Assembly: GCA_028817775.1 (NCBI GenBank)
Contig: JAPPOW010000177.1
Coordinates: 1 to 34,899 of the forward strand
Length of the DNA: 34,899 nt
Source of the DNA: Candidatus Melainabacteria bacterium
GTDB lineage: Bacteria; Cyanobacteriota; Vampirovibrionia; LMEP-6097
Direction: 5' to 3'
The notes beneath the pieces are model-generated. The model was given only the letters and a program-made list of their open reading frames with translations. It was not told where the DNA came from and searched no databases. The translations under genes and the position numbers were made by a program. Below, in pieces: positions 23,671 to 31,558 of this stretch (positions are counted from its first letter, which is position 1; every line of letters starts with the position of its first letter).

Positions 23671-24087
23671 CTAATCAAATATTATAGAAAGCAAAAGCGC
23701 AAGAGCCTTATAAAAATCACCCACAAGATAGAGCCTATGTTGCAAAGCAATATTGGGTGTTTCTGAGCCAGCAGTCATAGCAACTAGATACTGGTGTAAA
23801 TCAGGTAAGAGATAGAAGCTATCCATAGCCAGTACGGCAGCAAGTGAGACTAATAAAGCAATCGCTAGTTTATTACGCAAAAAGCCAATGGCAATGATAA
23901 GCAAAACCAAACATAGTCCCCATTCTATATAGTTGAAGTATCTGAAACTCAAATCACCAATTTCAAGTGCTACTGGCTTAGTTAAACTAGGCGCGAGAAA
24001 CTTTACAGGAGCCGAGAAAAATGAAACCCCAAGCAGCATGCCTAGCCAGAGTGTTGTAAAGAAATGAAATAATTTACTTGCTTGCAA
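23671..24087 (-). CDS. Four-span membrane protein, DUF4149/TMEM205-like
   Basis: The 138-residue product has four predicted spans. The first, KLFHFFTTLWLGMLLGVSFF, is followed by a phenylalanine- and proline-containing SAPVKFLAP and then RYFNYIEWGLCLVLL. This layout resembles the DUF4149 (TMEM205-like) family, often found near metabolic or cell-envelope genes, with no settled function. The start appears to be TTG 24087, ten bases after a TATAAT; no ATG is near. It lies 11 bases after the stop of the upstream secreted-protein gene, possibly within one transcript but with its own promoter. Confidence 0.6.
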   Translation of the reverse strand: MQASKLFHFFTTLWLGMLLGVSFFSAPVKFLAPSLTKPVALEIGDLSFRYFNYIEWGLCLVLLIIAIGFLRNKLAIALLVSLAAVLAMDSFYLLPDLHQYLVAMTAGSETPNIALQHRLYLVGDFYKALALLLSIIFD

Positions 24088-24098
24088 TGCAAGGCTAA

Positions 24099-24725
24099 TT
24101 ATAACGCACGAGCGATGCCTTTGACTTGGTCGTCAGCATCAGCAGAAAGCAAGACCACTTCGCTACCTGGCTTAAGGTTCAAACGTTTAGATTTTAAAAC
24201 CAATTGAGGCAGTGGAAAGAGAGCGCCCTTGATAAAACCTTTGGCTCCTTCCTTGATAGCACTTTGATCCTCATCTTTCTCATGAATATTGTAGCCAGCA
24301 TTCCATAGTGCTAGACCACCACGAGCAACGGGTAAACCTACAGCAAGAAAATCGATGGTGATTCCAAGTACCAGACCAGTAGTACCAATCACCCCATTAC
24401 CAATTGCACGCCTACCACCAAAACGTTTGGTACGAACTTTAAGTTTGCGATTCAAATTTTTGGAAGTACCATTAGGAAAAACTGCTTCGGTCAAATCAGC
24501 CTTGATATATTCTGAACGCATAAACCTACGATTAGGTTTATGTTCAAAAACTTTAGCGTAAAGAACTGTTGACTTCGGCAAGTCATCATCACCCTCGGTA
24601 ACTTTCATACTTAAAGTTTTGCCATCATAATTCAAAACTTCTAAGTGCAATCTTTCATCAAATGGTCTTGCTTGAACTGCAAATGCATTAAAAATTAAAA
24701 CTAAAGCCAATAAAATTTTTCTCAC
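24099..24725 (-). CDS. Secreted protein of unknown function
   Basis: The N-terminus MRKILLALVLIFNAFAVQA is a clear Sec signal peptide ending in an AxA-type cleavage site before RPFDE. The 208-residue protein then has a beta-rich part (RLHLEVLNYDGKTLSMKV) and a Gly-rich hydrophobic hairpin at about 105-145 (NGVIGTTGLVLGITIDFLAV) that could insert in a membrane. It ends with a beta-like LKPGSEVVLLSADADD. No family is recognised. The start is a GTG six bases after TATAAA, with no Shine-Dalgarno sequence. Confidence 0.7.
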   Translation of the reverse strand: MRKILLALVLIFNAFAVQARPFDERLHLEVLNYDGKTLSMKVTEGDDDLPKSTVLYAKVFEHKPNRRFMRSEYIKADLTEAVFPNGTSKNLNRKLKVRTKRFGGRRAIGNGVIGTTGLVLGITIDFLAVGLPVARGGLALWNAGYNIHEKDEDQSAIKEGAKGFIKGALFPLPQLVLKSKRLNLKPGSEVVLLSADADDQVKGIARAL

Positions 24726-24731
24726 CTAGAC

Positions 24732-24737
24732 TTTATA
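24732..24737 (-). promoter_or_regulatory. -10 box of the 24099-24725 gene, leaderless start
   Basis: On the minus strand TATAAA is six bases before the GTG at 24725. A small dyad ATACC-CA-GGTAT overlaps its upstream side. Confidence 0.5.
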
Positions 24738-24770
24738 CCCAGGTATCAAAAAACTAGCTAAATAGGTCCT

Positions 24771-25304
24771 TTATTTACCGGCTGTCTCAATAGGTCTAGA
24801 ACCATAAAGGAATATATCTGCAAGCCTCTCATCTGGGCTCTTGGCATCAACTACTCTAAAATCAACACCCAGCTGTCTCAATGCTCTACGGATCCTTGAT
24901 TTACCAGGGAAATGATTGTACTGCGCAAGTTCTGATTCCACTGTGGCTTCACCAGTCTTTGGTGAATCATCGACGCAGCTTGGTCTATAGACTGGCTTTA
25001 AACCAAGGGCTCTAAGCTTGTCAAGAAATTCAGCTATACCTTGTCCCCAATCTGTATTAGATTCTTCTCCACGTTTTAATTTAACAATACTGCCGTCATC
25101 TTGTCTTACGGCACTAAAATCATTCTCTTCTCTATCTCCGCTGATCTCATGAGACAAAAGTGCAGCTGACCGATCTCTACTAGCCTCAGAGTCATGAGTA
25201 TCCACAGAGCCATCCTCTCTATAAGGATTACCCTCCTCATCAGTGGCGTAGAGTGCCGGTTCTGAACATAGGGGTTGCTGAATACTTATAAATGCTTCTC
25301 TCAT
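24771..25304 (-). CDS. Unknown acidic 177-residue protein
   Basis: No family is recognised. The N-terminal half is very acidic and low in hydrophobic residues (DEEGNPYREDGSVDTHDSEA), probably disordered. The C-terminal half is more folded-looking and basic (FPGKSRIRRALRQLGVDFRV). There is no signal peptide or membrane span. The ATG lies nine bases after a TATGAT box with no Shine-Dalgarno sequence. It is in a run of minus-strand genes that each seem to carry their own promoter. Confidence 0.6.
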   Translation of the reverse strand: MREAFISIQQPLCSEPALYATDEEGNPYREDGSVDTHDSEASRDRSAALLSHEISGDREENDFSAVRQDDGSIVKLKRGEESNTDWGQGIAEFLDKLRALGLKPVYRPSCVDDSPKTGEATVESELAQYNHFPGKSRIRRALRQLGVDFRVVDAKSPDERLADIFLYGSRPIETAGK

Positions 25305-25346
25305 ATCTCAAGGATCATATCTTACCAGCATCTTTATTGTCAATAG

Positions 25347-25865
25347 CTATACAGATTGTTGATAACTAAATTGACCACCAGCAATAGAAACTATTCTACC
25401 ATCATTATTTTTGACCACGGCTCCAATCTTGCGGAATCCGCCACCCATACCAAAATCTTGTGCATGAACTGTTAATTTCTCTCCAGGCTTAACTGGCAAG
25501 TTAAATCTTTTGTATATCTCTGCCGATACAGCGTCATGCCCCTCCGGCGCTAGGGTCTGAGCCGCTGCTGCCATAGCTGAATCACTCATGGTGGTAGTGT
25601 AACCTCCATGCACAGTACCATAGGAGTTATTATGCTCACCTGTTTCAGCAGTTTGTACCTCCGCTCTGATATAGCCAGGTTTCGCTTCAACAAGTTCCAT
25701 ACCATTACTAGTTGCAAAGGGATGATGTAGTTTTTTGAGATCAAGAAGAGAGACCTGACTGCTTGAATCGTCATCTTTAAACTGAGCCAGTGTTCTCTTG
25801 ATTTTACCAAACAAACCTTCAAGTCCAATAGCTGGGAATTTAATAATTGAAGACAAACCACTCAT
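25347..25865 (-). CDS. Hotdog-fold thioesterase, PaaI type
   Basis: This is an acyl-CoA thioesterase-like protein of the PaaI/DUF4442 hotdog group. The core holds HHPFATSNGMELVEAKPGYI, NNSYGTVHGGYTTTMSDSAM (the active-site HGG loop and the helix after it), SAEIYKRFNLPVKPGE, and a final VSIAGGQFSY strand. It is 172 residues long, with an extra 45-residue N-terminal extension rich in charged residues. The substrate is unknown; the family hydrolyses various acyl- and aryl-CoA thioesters. The ATG follows TATACT (25874-25879) by eight bases with no Shine-Dalgarno sequence. Confidence 0.85.
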   Translation of the reverse strand: MSGLSSIIKFPAIGLEGLFGKIKRTLAQFKDDDSSSQVSLLDLKKLHHPFATSNGMELVEAKPGYIRAEVQTAETGEHNNSYGTVHGGYTTTMSDSAMAAAAQTLAPEGHDAVSAEIYKRFNLPVKPGEKLTVHAQDFGMGGGFRKIGAVVKNNDGRIVSIAGGQFSYQQSV

Positions 25866-25873
25866 GGCTCAAA

Positions 25874-25879
25874 AGTATA
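25874..25879 (-). promoter_or_regulatory. -10 box of the thioesterase gene, leaderless start
   Basis: TATACT on the minus strand is eight bases before the ATG at 25865. Confidence 0.5.
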
Positions 25880-25913
25880 ACATCAAGAAAAGAACTTAAT
25901 AAATATCGCTGTA

Positions 25914-26822
25914 CTAATTTTCAGTCGTACCAGGCTCCAGCTCCATCCACTCAATAAAATCGTGATGGTCCCGCTTGGTGCTCTTGATTGTCTCATCTTT
26001 AACAGCCTGACCAACTAGGAAACTTATAACAGGCATAATCAAATGTCCATATTTGGCTTGGTTTATGTCATTCCATTGATGACTCACTGAAGCATTTCTG
26101 GGATGCTTATAATCCTTGAATCTAATCTGCAGAGTATTACCAGAACGACCAACTAGTTCACTATGCCCAAGCATGCCCTGCACTGCTCTATTAGCAAGAA
26201 TCCGCTCTATCATCCGACTATTGCGCTTACCAAGATCAATAGAATTTAGCCACTCCATAAGCATCGGTATCATTGGCAGCGCAAAGTCGACATTCTCATC
26301 AATATAATGTGGATTCTGGCTTTGAGTTGGTAGTTCTTTGGAAAGCTTTAACTCAGATTTTGCCCTGTCCTGTCCCAAACGATAATTGGCATAGAAATAA
26401 GCACAGCGCAGCAAAATCTCAATCACAAAACGGTAGTCTGGGCTCCGATTAGCATCTCTATTATTGTCTTCAGACAAGGGGTCATCTTTCAGTCTCAGCT
26501 TTTCCAAAACAAAATTATTAGCATCAAGAAATTCAATATATTCCAGCGGCTGATAACGACTAAATCTAGTAACCAGAGGACTTTCGTTAAGTAAACCAAG
26601 ATTATTTCTTGTGATTCTCAGCTGCTCCTCTCGATCGGCACTTGCTAATAATCTTTGAATTTGACCATCTTGCTCGATAGCTCTAGAGCTGTAACGAAGT
26701 TCATCAGACAAGCCATTGGCGTAAGCCTTATGACAACCGACATTATTGATAGTAGTGCTAGCTGCTGCTGCAAATGCTGGCAGAGCTATGGATAAAAATT
26801 CTCTTCTTGTCGACTCAAGCAA
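25914..26822 (-). CDS. Unknown protein with a twin-arginine signal peptide
   Basis: The start MLESTRREFLSIALPAFAAA is a twin-arginine (Tat) signal: STRREFL matches the S/T-RR-x-F-L consensus and a moderately hydrophobic Ala-rich segment follows. Cleavage is likely near KAYANG (residues 33-38). The 302-residue product has no recognised domain; it is mainly helical and charged, with PHYIDENVDFALPMIPMLME in the middle. Tat export implies that it folds, perhaps with a cofactor, before crossing the membrane. The start is TTG 26822, as no ATG fits the signal peptide. tatABC genes are not in the window. Confidence 0.65.
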   Translation of the reverse strand: MLESTRREFLSIALPAFAAAASTTINNVGCHKAYANGLSDELRYSSRAIEQDGQIQRLLASADREEQLRITRNNLGLLNESPLVTRFSRYQPLEYIEFLDANNFVLEKLRLKDDPLSEDNNRDANRSPDYRFVIEILLRCAYFYANYRLGQDRAKSELKLSKELPTQSQNPHYIDENVDFALPMIPMLMEWLNSIDLGKRNSRMIERILANRAVQGMLGHSELVGRSGNTLQIRFKDYKHPRNASVSHQWNDINQAKYGHLIMPVISFLVGQAVKDETIKSTKRDHHDFIEWMELEPGTTEN

Positions 26823-26990
26823 AGCTCATTAATGATAACATCCCAGTCGCTGCGTGACATAGCACACTTTCCAAATAATCTCAGTCAACCAAGGAACAAA
26901 GAAAGCTAGAATTACTTCTTATGTACAGCGGCCACTCTATGGCCTAGTTTCATTTTAAGATCAAGATGGAATAAAATAGGAAAGCTATCA

Positions 26991-27803
26991 ATGGATTACA
27001 TTGCACTAAACCACCAAGCACCTTCCCCTCATGGCGTCTTTTATAATTCGGAGCGCAAAATTGGTGGCATCCGTTATTACCAAGAATCAAAATCTCAAGT
27101 CAAAGAAAGCAAGGACAAAACAATTGTCAAGGTTGACCCAGAAAAAGCGAAACGTGAGAAAGAAAAAAATCTTGAGCGTAGATTAAGTTATCGCAAAGCA
27201 AAACGTGAAGCTAGGCGTCAAGCTAAAGAAGCAAAGAAATTAGCCAAGCAAGAAGAAAAACGCCTTGCTAAACTAGCCGAAGAGAGAGACCGTTACTCAG
27301 TACTAATCAAAGGTCAAGAGGTAAGCTTCTCAGAGATTGGCATTGAGCCAGCTCGCTTCAGCGAATCAGATCGCGAGTGGATTGAACATGCTCACGATTA
27401 CTTTATTACAGTGAGGGAAAACAATAAAGCTATCGGCAGTTCCAAAGACTACACCACCATTGGGGTGCTTGAAGCTCTCTGGTCAACAGCCCAAACTGTT
27501 GGTATCGACCCTAAACGTTATATAGTTCAGGTGTTCAACGAATCACGTTTTGATCCATTTGCCAAAGGTAGAGCTGGTGAACGCGGTATCGGTCAATTCA
27601 AGCACAGCACTGCAAAATATCATGGTTATGATTGGGAACAGATGACCAGTGGTATTGAAGGCTTTGCTTATCAAGCCAAGGCTGCAGCTGAGTTCGTCAA
27701 ACAAGTTGGTGAAGTCTCCTACAACGGCAAAGGGCCAAGAGCCCAACGTTACCAAGGCAAAATCAATTCTCGATTAGCACAAATTGATACTTTAGAAACT
27801 TAG
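26991..27803 (+). CDS. Lytic transglycosylase-like (SLT) protein with a charged coiled-coil N-terminus
   Basis: The C-terminal domain (about residues 165-250) has the lysozyme-like transglycosylase pattern: VFNESRFDPFAKG with the candidate catalytic Glu184, GERGIGQFKHSTAKYHG, and a helix resembling EGFAYQAKAAAEFV. Such enzymes cut peptidoglycan between MurNAc and GlcNAc. Residues about 45-100 are a strongly charged Lys/Arg/Glu/Ala helix. No signal peptide is visible, so how it would reach the wall is unclear; export by a flagellar-type apparatus or a phage-like role is possible. The start has a weak AGGAAA upstream. A family A repeat follows the stop. Confidence 0.75.
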   Translation: MDYIALNHQAPSPHGVFYNSERKIGGIRYYQESKSQVKESKDKTIVKVDPEKAKREKEKNLERRLSYRKAKREARRQAKEAKKLAKQEEKRLAKLAEERDRYSVLIKGQEVSFSEIGIEPARFSESDREWIEHAHDYFITVRENNKAIGSSKDYTTIGVLEALWSTAQTVGIDPKRYIVQVFNESRFDPFAKGRAGERGIGQFKHSTAKYHGYDWEQMTSGIEGFAYQAKAAAEFVKQVGEVSYNGKGPRAQRYQGKINSRLAQIDTLET

Positions 27804-27809
27804 TTTATC

Positions 27810-27874
27810 GTCATTGCAAGGAGCTTGCGACGAAGCAATCCAGACTAGATTGCTTCACTTACGTTCGCAATGAC
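27810..27874. repeat. Family A palindromic repeat, encodes the Mrp C-terminus
   Basis: GTCATTGCAAGGAGC and GACGAAGCAATCCAG form the left half. CTAGATTGCTTCAC leads to TTCGCAATGAC on the right. The right half is read on the minus strand as VIANVSEAI plus the TAG stop of mrp. Confidence 0.9.
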
Positions 27875-28936
27875 CGTTTGATCTAACTTAGCAACTAGGT
27901 TCTCAGCGATCTTAGTAAATGCTTTGGAAACATTGTGCTCTGAATCCATTGCGGTAATTGGTTCACCATTGTCACCACCCTGACGAACTTTAAGTTCAAT
28001 TGGGATAGCACCAAGGAAGTCGATACCAAGTTTCTCAGCTGCTGCTTGCGCTCCACCATGAGAGAAGATCTCAGAACGCTCATTACAATGCGGGCACTCA
28101 AAGAAACTCATATTCTCAATCAAACCAAGTACTGGTACTTGCATCTTCTGGAACATCATGAAACCTTTGCGAGCATCAAGCAAGGCTACATCTTGAGGAG
28201 TTGAGACAATCACAGTCCCTGAGAGTGGTACATTTTGACATAAAGTCAACTGCGCATCACTAGTACCAGGAGGAAGGTCTACTACTAGGTAATCAAGCTC
28301 ACCCCACTCAACATCACGCAAAAATTGTTTAATGACTCCATCAAGCATCGGACCACGCCAAATAGTTGGTTTATCCTCATCAACTAAAGTACCCATAGAA
28401 ATCAAGCGCACTCCATGCGCCTCTAAACTTTGAACTTTTTTGTCTTCAGTAATATGAGGCTTCTCGCTGATACCAAGCATCAAGTGCACATTAGGACCAG
28501 TGACATCAGCATCAAGTACTCCAACTTTATGACCAAGTTTACTCAAAGCAATAGCTAAGTTAATTGAACAAGTGGTCTTGCCCACTCCACCCTTGCCTGA
28601 GTTAACAGCGATGATATGCTTAATTCCCTCAACTGGCTGCTTCGGGGCAATATCACCCCTATTGGCAAGACCAGCAATTGGAGTATGCCCGCCACCATTA
28701 GCCGCAGCTGGTGCTTGAGTAGTGTAAACATCAAGCTCCTCAAAACCTTCTGACTTTAATCTAGTCTCAAGCTCAGCAATAATTTCTTGTTTCTTAGCCT
28801 GATCATTTGGATTAGTCAAAACTAAATTGAAGACTACCTTCTTATCATTTTGTACTGAAATATCTTTGAACTGATCAGCACTAAGTACTGAGGCTATGAT
28901 TTTTGTGGCTTTTTTGACTTTATTATTTCCGAACAT
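27845..28936 (-). CDS. mrp: Iron-sulfur cluster carrier ATPase Mrp/ApbC (NBP35 family)
   Basis: Mrp/ApbC is a P-loop ATPase that carries and transfers iron-sulfur clusters. The 363-residue protein has an N-terminal MIP18-like (DUF59) domain of about 75 residues, a linker, and the deviant Walker A SGKGGVGKTT (113-122). Further motifs are DADVTGPNVH, VDLPPGTSDAQL and MSFFECPHCNERSEIF with the CxxC used for cluster binding, ending in GGDNGEPI. The last nine residues and the stop derive from a palindromic repeat. The ATG is eight bases after TATAAT (28945-28950), with no Shine-Dalgarno sequence. Confidence 0.95.
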   Translation of the reverse strand: MFGNNKVKKATKIIASVLSADQFKDISVQNDKKVVFNLVLTNPNDQAKKQEIIAELETRLKSEGFEELDVYTTQAPAAANGGGHTPIAGLANRGDIAPKQPVEGIKHIIAVNSGKGGVGKTTCSINLAIALSKLGHKVGVLDADVTGPNVHLMLGISEKPHITEDKKVQSLEAHGVRLISMGTLVDEDKPTIWRGPMLDGVIKQFLRDVEWGELDYLVVDLPPGTSDAQLTLCQNVPLSGTVIVSTPQDVALLDARKGFMMFQKMQVPVLGLIENMSFFECPHCNERSEIFSHGGAQAAAEKLGIDFLGAIPIELKVRQGGDNGEPITAMDSEHNVSKAFTKIAENLVAKLDQTVIANVSEAI

Positions 28937-28944
28937 GAGAATGA

Positions 28945-28950
28945 ATTATA
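28945..28950 (-). promoter_or_regulatory. -10 box of mrp, leaderless start
   Basis: TATAAT on the minus strand is eight bases before the ATG at 28936. Confidence 0.6.
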
Positions 28951-28963
28951 ACATTTTGGATTA

Positions 28964-29090
28964 GCATATGGTCACTACGCTCCCTGCACATGGCACTTCG
29001 TGCCTGCAAATGCTTCGCTGCTTGAGCAGGGCGCAGCCCATATGCAGGAGCATCAGCTCCATACGCAGGGAGCAAAGCGACCATAAGCCC
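28964..29090. repeat. Family B modular palindromic element, copy 4
   Basis: The outer arms at 28967-28987 and 29065-29085 pair with two mismatches (TATGGTCACTACGCTCCCTG on the left). The inside shows several hairpin modules joined by TGCA, including GGCACTTCGTGCC as in the 13999 copy and GGAGC-ATCA-GCTCC. It lies between the start of mrp and the end of the FIST gene. Confidence 0.85.
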
Positions 29091-29095
29091 ACAAA

Positions 29096-30241
29096 TCAAA
29101 TCTCCAGAAAAGCAGTAATCGCCAAGGTCTGATTATGCAACTGACAAGGATTACTACTATCCAAGGCTCCAATCTCCCCGCAAGCATAGAAACCAGTCAT
29201 CAAAGTATGATCACCAAAACCAGCCCGAACAGCTTTGACTTCTTTATAACTATCTTTGCCCATCAAACCCTTACGCCCAAAACAACTGACAATAAGTGCA
29301 AAGTCTGGATAGAAACTGCGGCGCAACATGTTAACAGTCGCCCGAGCTGCACTTTCTACCAGATGCTCTGTATCTGTTTTCATCAGACGCATACGATAAC
29401 CCACAGGCACATCACCAGCAAAATGCAAAGCACTTTTAGAACGATCAACCTTGACAATACTACGAGTCAACCAATCATCAGTATGTTTAGACCTCAAACT
29501 AATTGGATATTGAAAACTAGAAGCCGGCACTTTATTAATTGAATCACCCAAATAAAGTTCAAAAAATGGCAAGGCTGGACCTTTGTCTAATTGGTACATA
29601 ATGTTCTTGTCAGACTTAGTAATAGTCTTCTCACCGCCAAATTCAAACCAACCTGCCTTGAGACTAGTCATCACCTTAAGTCCCTTGCCATAAAAAGCAA
29701 TCACCGAGATAGTATTCTCGCAAGCCATTACATCAGCAATCACACAGGCATCATGAAACCTAAAAGCATCAGCAGCCAATGCACCGCTTACGCCAACCTT
29801 CTTGGGTGCTTGCTTACGCAGTCCTGCTACCACATCACTAGCATTGATATCGTCACCACCAGCAAGTACTAACAAGTGAACCAGATCAGGTGCTAATAAT
29901 TCATCAACCATCTCTCTAGTCACTTGCTCGATACTAAGCCCTGGATATTTATCCATAAAAATATGTTTAGCTTTGACCCTGGAATGCTCAAACTCAATTG
30001 CAGTACAAACCAAAGAATTATCCCCCACTTCATCACCACAAATATCACCAGCTGTAGAACAACCAGTCACAATTGCATTAGGAAATTCATCATAGACATT
30101 CTTATAGAGATCTACACTCTTGAGCAAATCACTAGCACCAAAAATCAAAACTAGCTGCACTTTAGCGTAACGACCAGCAAGATCATCGCGCAAAGTCCGC
30201 CACCCATCTTTAACTGTCCACTGTCTTTGAAGCAGTTTCAT
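29096..30241 (-). CDS. FIST-domain signal-sensing protein
   Basis: FIST domains are sensory modules thought to bind small ligands such as amino acids, usually next to or fused with signalling domains. The 381-residue protein shows FIST N features (LIFGASDLLKSVDLYKNVYD, then IVTGCSTAGDICG and LLVLAGGDDINASDVVAGL) and a FIST C half (YPISLRSKH, then LVESAARATVNMLRR, CFGRKGLMG, and FYACGEIGALDSS near the end). It is a stand-alone FIST protein without a kinase or cyclase domain. It precedes an HDOD gene in the same direction, separated by a family C repeat. The ATG follows TATACT by nine bases. Confidence 0.88.
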   Translation of the reverse strand: MKLLQRQWTVKDGWRTLRDDLAGRYAKVQLVLIFGASDLLKSVDLYKNVYDEFPNAIVTGCSTAGDICGDEVGDNSLVCTAIEFEHSRVKAKHIFMDKYPGLSIEQVTREMVDELLAPDLVHLLVLAGGDDINASDVVAGLRKQAPKKVGVSGALAADAFRFHDACVIADVMACENTISVIAFYGKGLKVMTSLKAGWFEFGGEKTITKSDKNIMYQLDKGPALPFFELYLGDSINKVPASSFQYPISLRSKHTDDWLTRSIVKVDRSKSALHFAGDVPVGYRMRLMKTDTEHLVESAARATVNMLRRSFYPDFALIVSCFGRKGLMGKDSYKEVKAVRAGFGDHTLMTGFYACGEIGALDSSNPCQLHNQTLAITAFLEI

Positions 30242-30250
30242 CTAGAACTC

Positions 30251-30256
30251 AGTATA
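30251..30256 (-). promoter_or_regulatory. -10 box of the FIST gene
   Basis: TATACT on the minus strand is nine bases before the ATG at 30241. It suggests the FIST gene can be transcribed independently of the HDOD gene upstream of it. Confidence 0.5.
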
Positions 30257-30264
30257 CTCCAATG

Positions 30265-30301
30265 AGGTCCTGACGTCGTCTTCGACTCCTCAGGATGACA
30301 G
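30265..30301 (-). repeat. Family C palindromic repeat
   Basis: Read on the minus strand it starts CTGTCATCCTGAGGAGTCG and ends GACGTCAGGACCT, with ATCCT facing AGGAC. It lies between the HDOD stop and the FIST promoter. Confidence 0.7.
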
Positions 30302-30306
30302 ACCTT

Positions 30307-31251
30307 TTAGCGTTGATATAAAGCATATTCTGTTTCTAATAACTGGATATAAATCAAGCGGATCTGATCACTCCAAGTGTCAATGTCCATCTTGACATCA
30401 AGCTTGCCAAGATATTCATAAGCCTTGTCCCACATCGCATGAGGGCCAGATTGCTTATCAATCAAAGCATCGTTTACAAATTCAGCAAACTTCATCAAGA
30501 TTGCAAACTTAGCATTAGGAGCTTTGACATCCACCACACTACGATTATGACGAACCACATTAACTACATGGTCTGGCATCAACCACTCTTCAAGTTTACG
30601 AGCAGCAAGCTCACCACTATCAAAACCAAGTATATTGAGCTCAGCAGTACGTTTATCAGCACCCTGTCTTTGCATTTTATTAATTTCAGAATGTGACTTA
30701 GGGTCACGCAAAGCTAGAATCATTTCACCGAGATGGAAATTAATACCAGCACAAAAACACTGAGCTTCATTATCATGCTTAACCATCTTGGCAATGCCTT
30801 TGGCAACATAAGCAAGACGGATAGATTTCTTAATCAAAGATTTTACTGTTTGACTTTCAACTTTATAGTAAGCACCAACATACTGACGCGCAAAACGATT
30901 TTGCACTTCGTTATGCACAAAGCCATAGCCCAAACGTTTAATAGATTGTTTGAGTTGTTTGGCACTGATAATCATGCCGGTCTTGGCACCAAGTTTTGCT
31001 TTTTGCACTAGCAAGCTCGCAAGCTCGGTATCCTCAGCCAAGTAATTAATAAGTTCAGTGTCAAAAGTTTGCACATCATTGGTGATGCGCATCAAATTAT
31101 ATATAAGTAGTTGTTTTGGCGGAAACTCCTTGGTTTCTGTGGCCATTTCTTGCAACTTCTTGAGTGCATTGGGTGATTTTTGTAAAAATGAATCAATTTT
31201 GCGATTAGTGGTCTGGTCTAACATATAGGTTAAAATCGGCAATTTGCTCAA
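30307..31251 (-). CDS. HDOD-domain signalling protein
   Basis: HDOD is a catalytically silent HD-like domain found in bacterial signalling and motility control. The 314-residue protein contains NLMRITNDVQTFDTELINYL, AEDTELASLLVQKA, AKQLKQSIKRLGYGFVHNEV and KSIRLAYVAKGIAKM, the typical helical pattern. FCAGINFHLGEMILA follows in the place of the HD site; the metal-binding His-Asp pair is not kept. The start is a TTG at 31251 or a later in-frame ATG at MLDQTTNRK, which lies after a TATAT sequence. It shares direction and neighbourhood with the FIST gene, so the pair may form a small sensory unit. Confidence 0.85.
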   Translation of the reverse strand: MSKLPILTYMLDQTTNRKIDSFLQKSPNALKKLQEMATETKEFPPKQLLIYNLMRITNDVQTFDTELINYLAEDTELASLLVQKAKLGAKTGMIISAKQLKQSIKRLGYGFVHNEVQNRFARQYVGAYYKVESQTVKSLIKKSIRLAYVAKGIAKMVKHDNEAQCFCAGINFHLGEMILALRDPKSHSEINKMQRQGADKRTAELNILGFDSGELAARKLEEWLMPDHVVNVVRHNRSVVDVKAPNAKFAILMKFAEFVNDALIDKQSGPHAMWDKAYEYLGKLDVKMDIDTWSDQIRLIYIQLLETEYALYQR

Positions 31252-31343
31252 AAATCTTGATAGTCCATATGGAGGAGAGGGCTATTTAGCATATATAAAT
31301 TGTTATTTTTTATTAAAAAACCAAGAAATACGGGGATTTTTGC

Positions 31344-31372
31344 TAAGATTGTTGCTTCATTAAGGAGCAATT
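31344..31372 (+). promoter_or_regulatory. rpmG promoter and Shine-Dalgarno site
   Basis: An extended -10 box TGCTAAGAT (31341-31349) is followed by a short leader with AAGGAG (31362-31367), five bases before ATG 31373. This contrasts with the leaderless pattern of most neighbours. Confidence 0.6.
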
Positions 31373-31555
31373 ATGGCGAAGAAAAAAGGCGATCTAGTAA
31401 CAGCAATTCTTGAATGTACCGAGTCAAAGGACCTGGGCCTTGCTCCAAGTCGTTACTACACCAAGAAAAACAAGAAAAAACATCCTGACAAATTAGAATT
31501 CAAAAAATATAACCCTAAACTCAAGAAGTACACAGTGCATCGTGAGATCAAGTAG
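31373..31555 (+). CDS. rpmG: 50S ribosomal protein L33
   Basis: L33 is a small protein of the large ribosomal subunit. The 60-residue product is very basic and carries ILECTES, RYYTKKNKKKHPDKLEFKKY and TVHREIK, the L33 pattern. Only one Cys of the two CxxC pairs remains, so this is the zinc-free form. The insertion DLGLAPS before RYYTKKN resembles the longer loop seen in cyanobacterial L33, a hint of lineage. It has a true leader and a Shine-Dalgarno site, as expected for a highly expressed gene. Confidence 0.95.
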   Translation: MAKKKGDLVTAILECTESKDLGLAPSRYYTKKNKKKHPDKLEFKKYNPKLKKYTVHREIK

Positions 31556-31558
31556 TAT

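Noticed and set aside
29135..30154. Several plus-strand frames opposite the FIST gene
   Set aside because: They are His/Thr/Ser-rich antisense translations of conserved FIST codons with no initiation signals.
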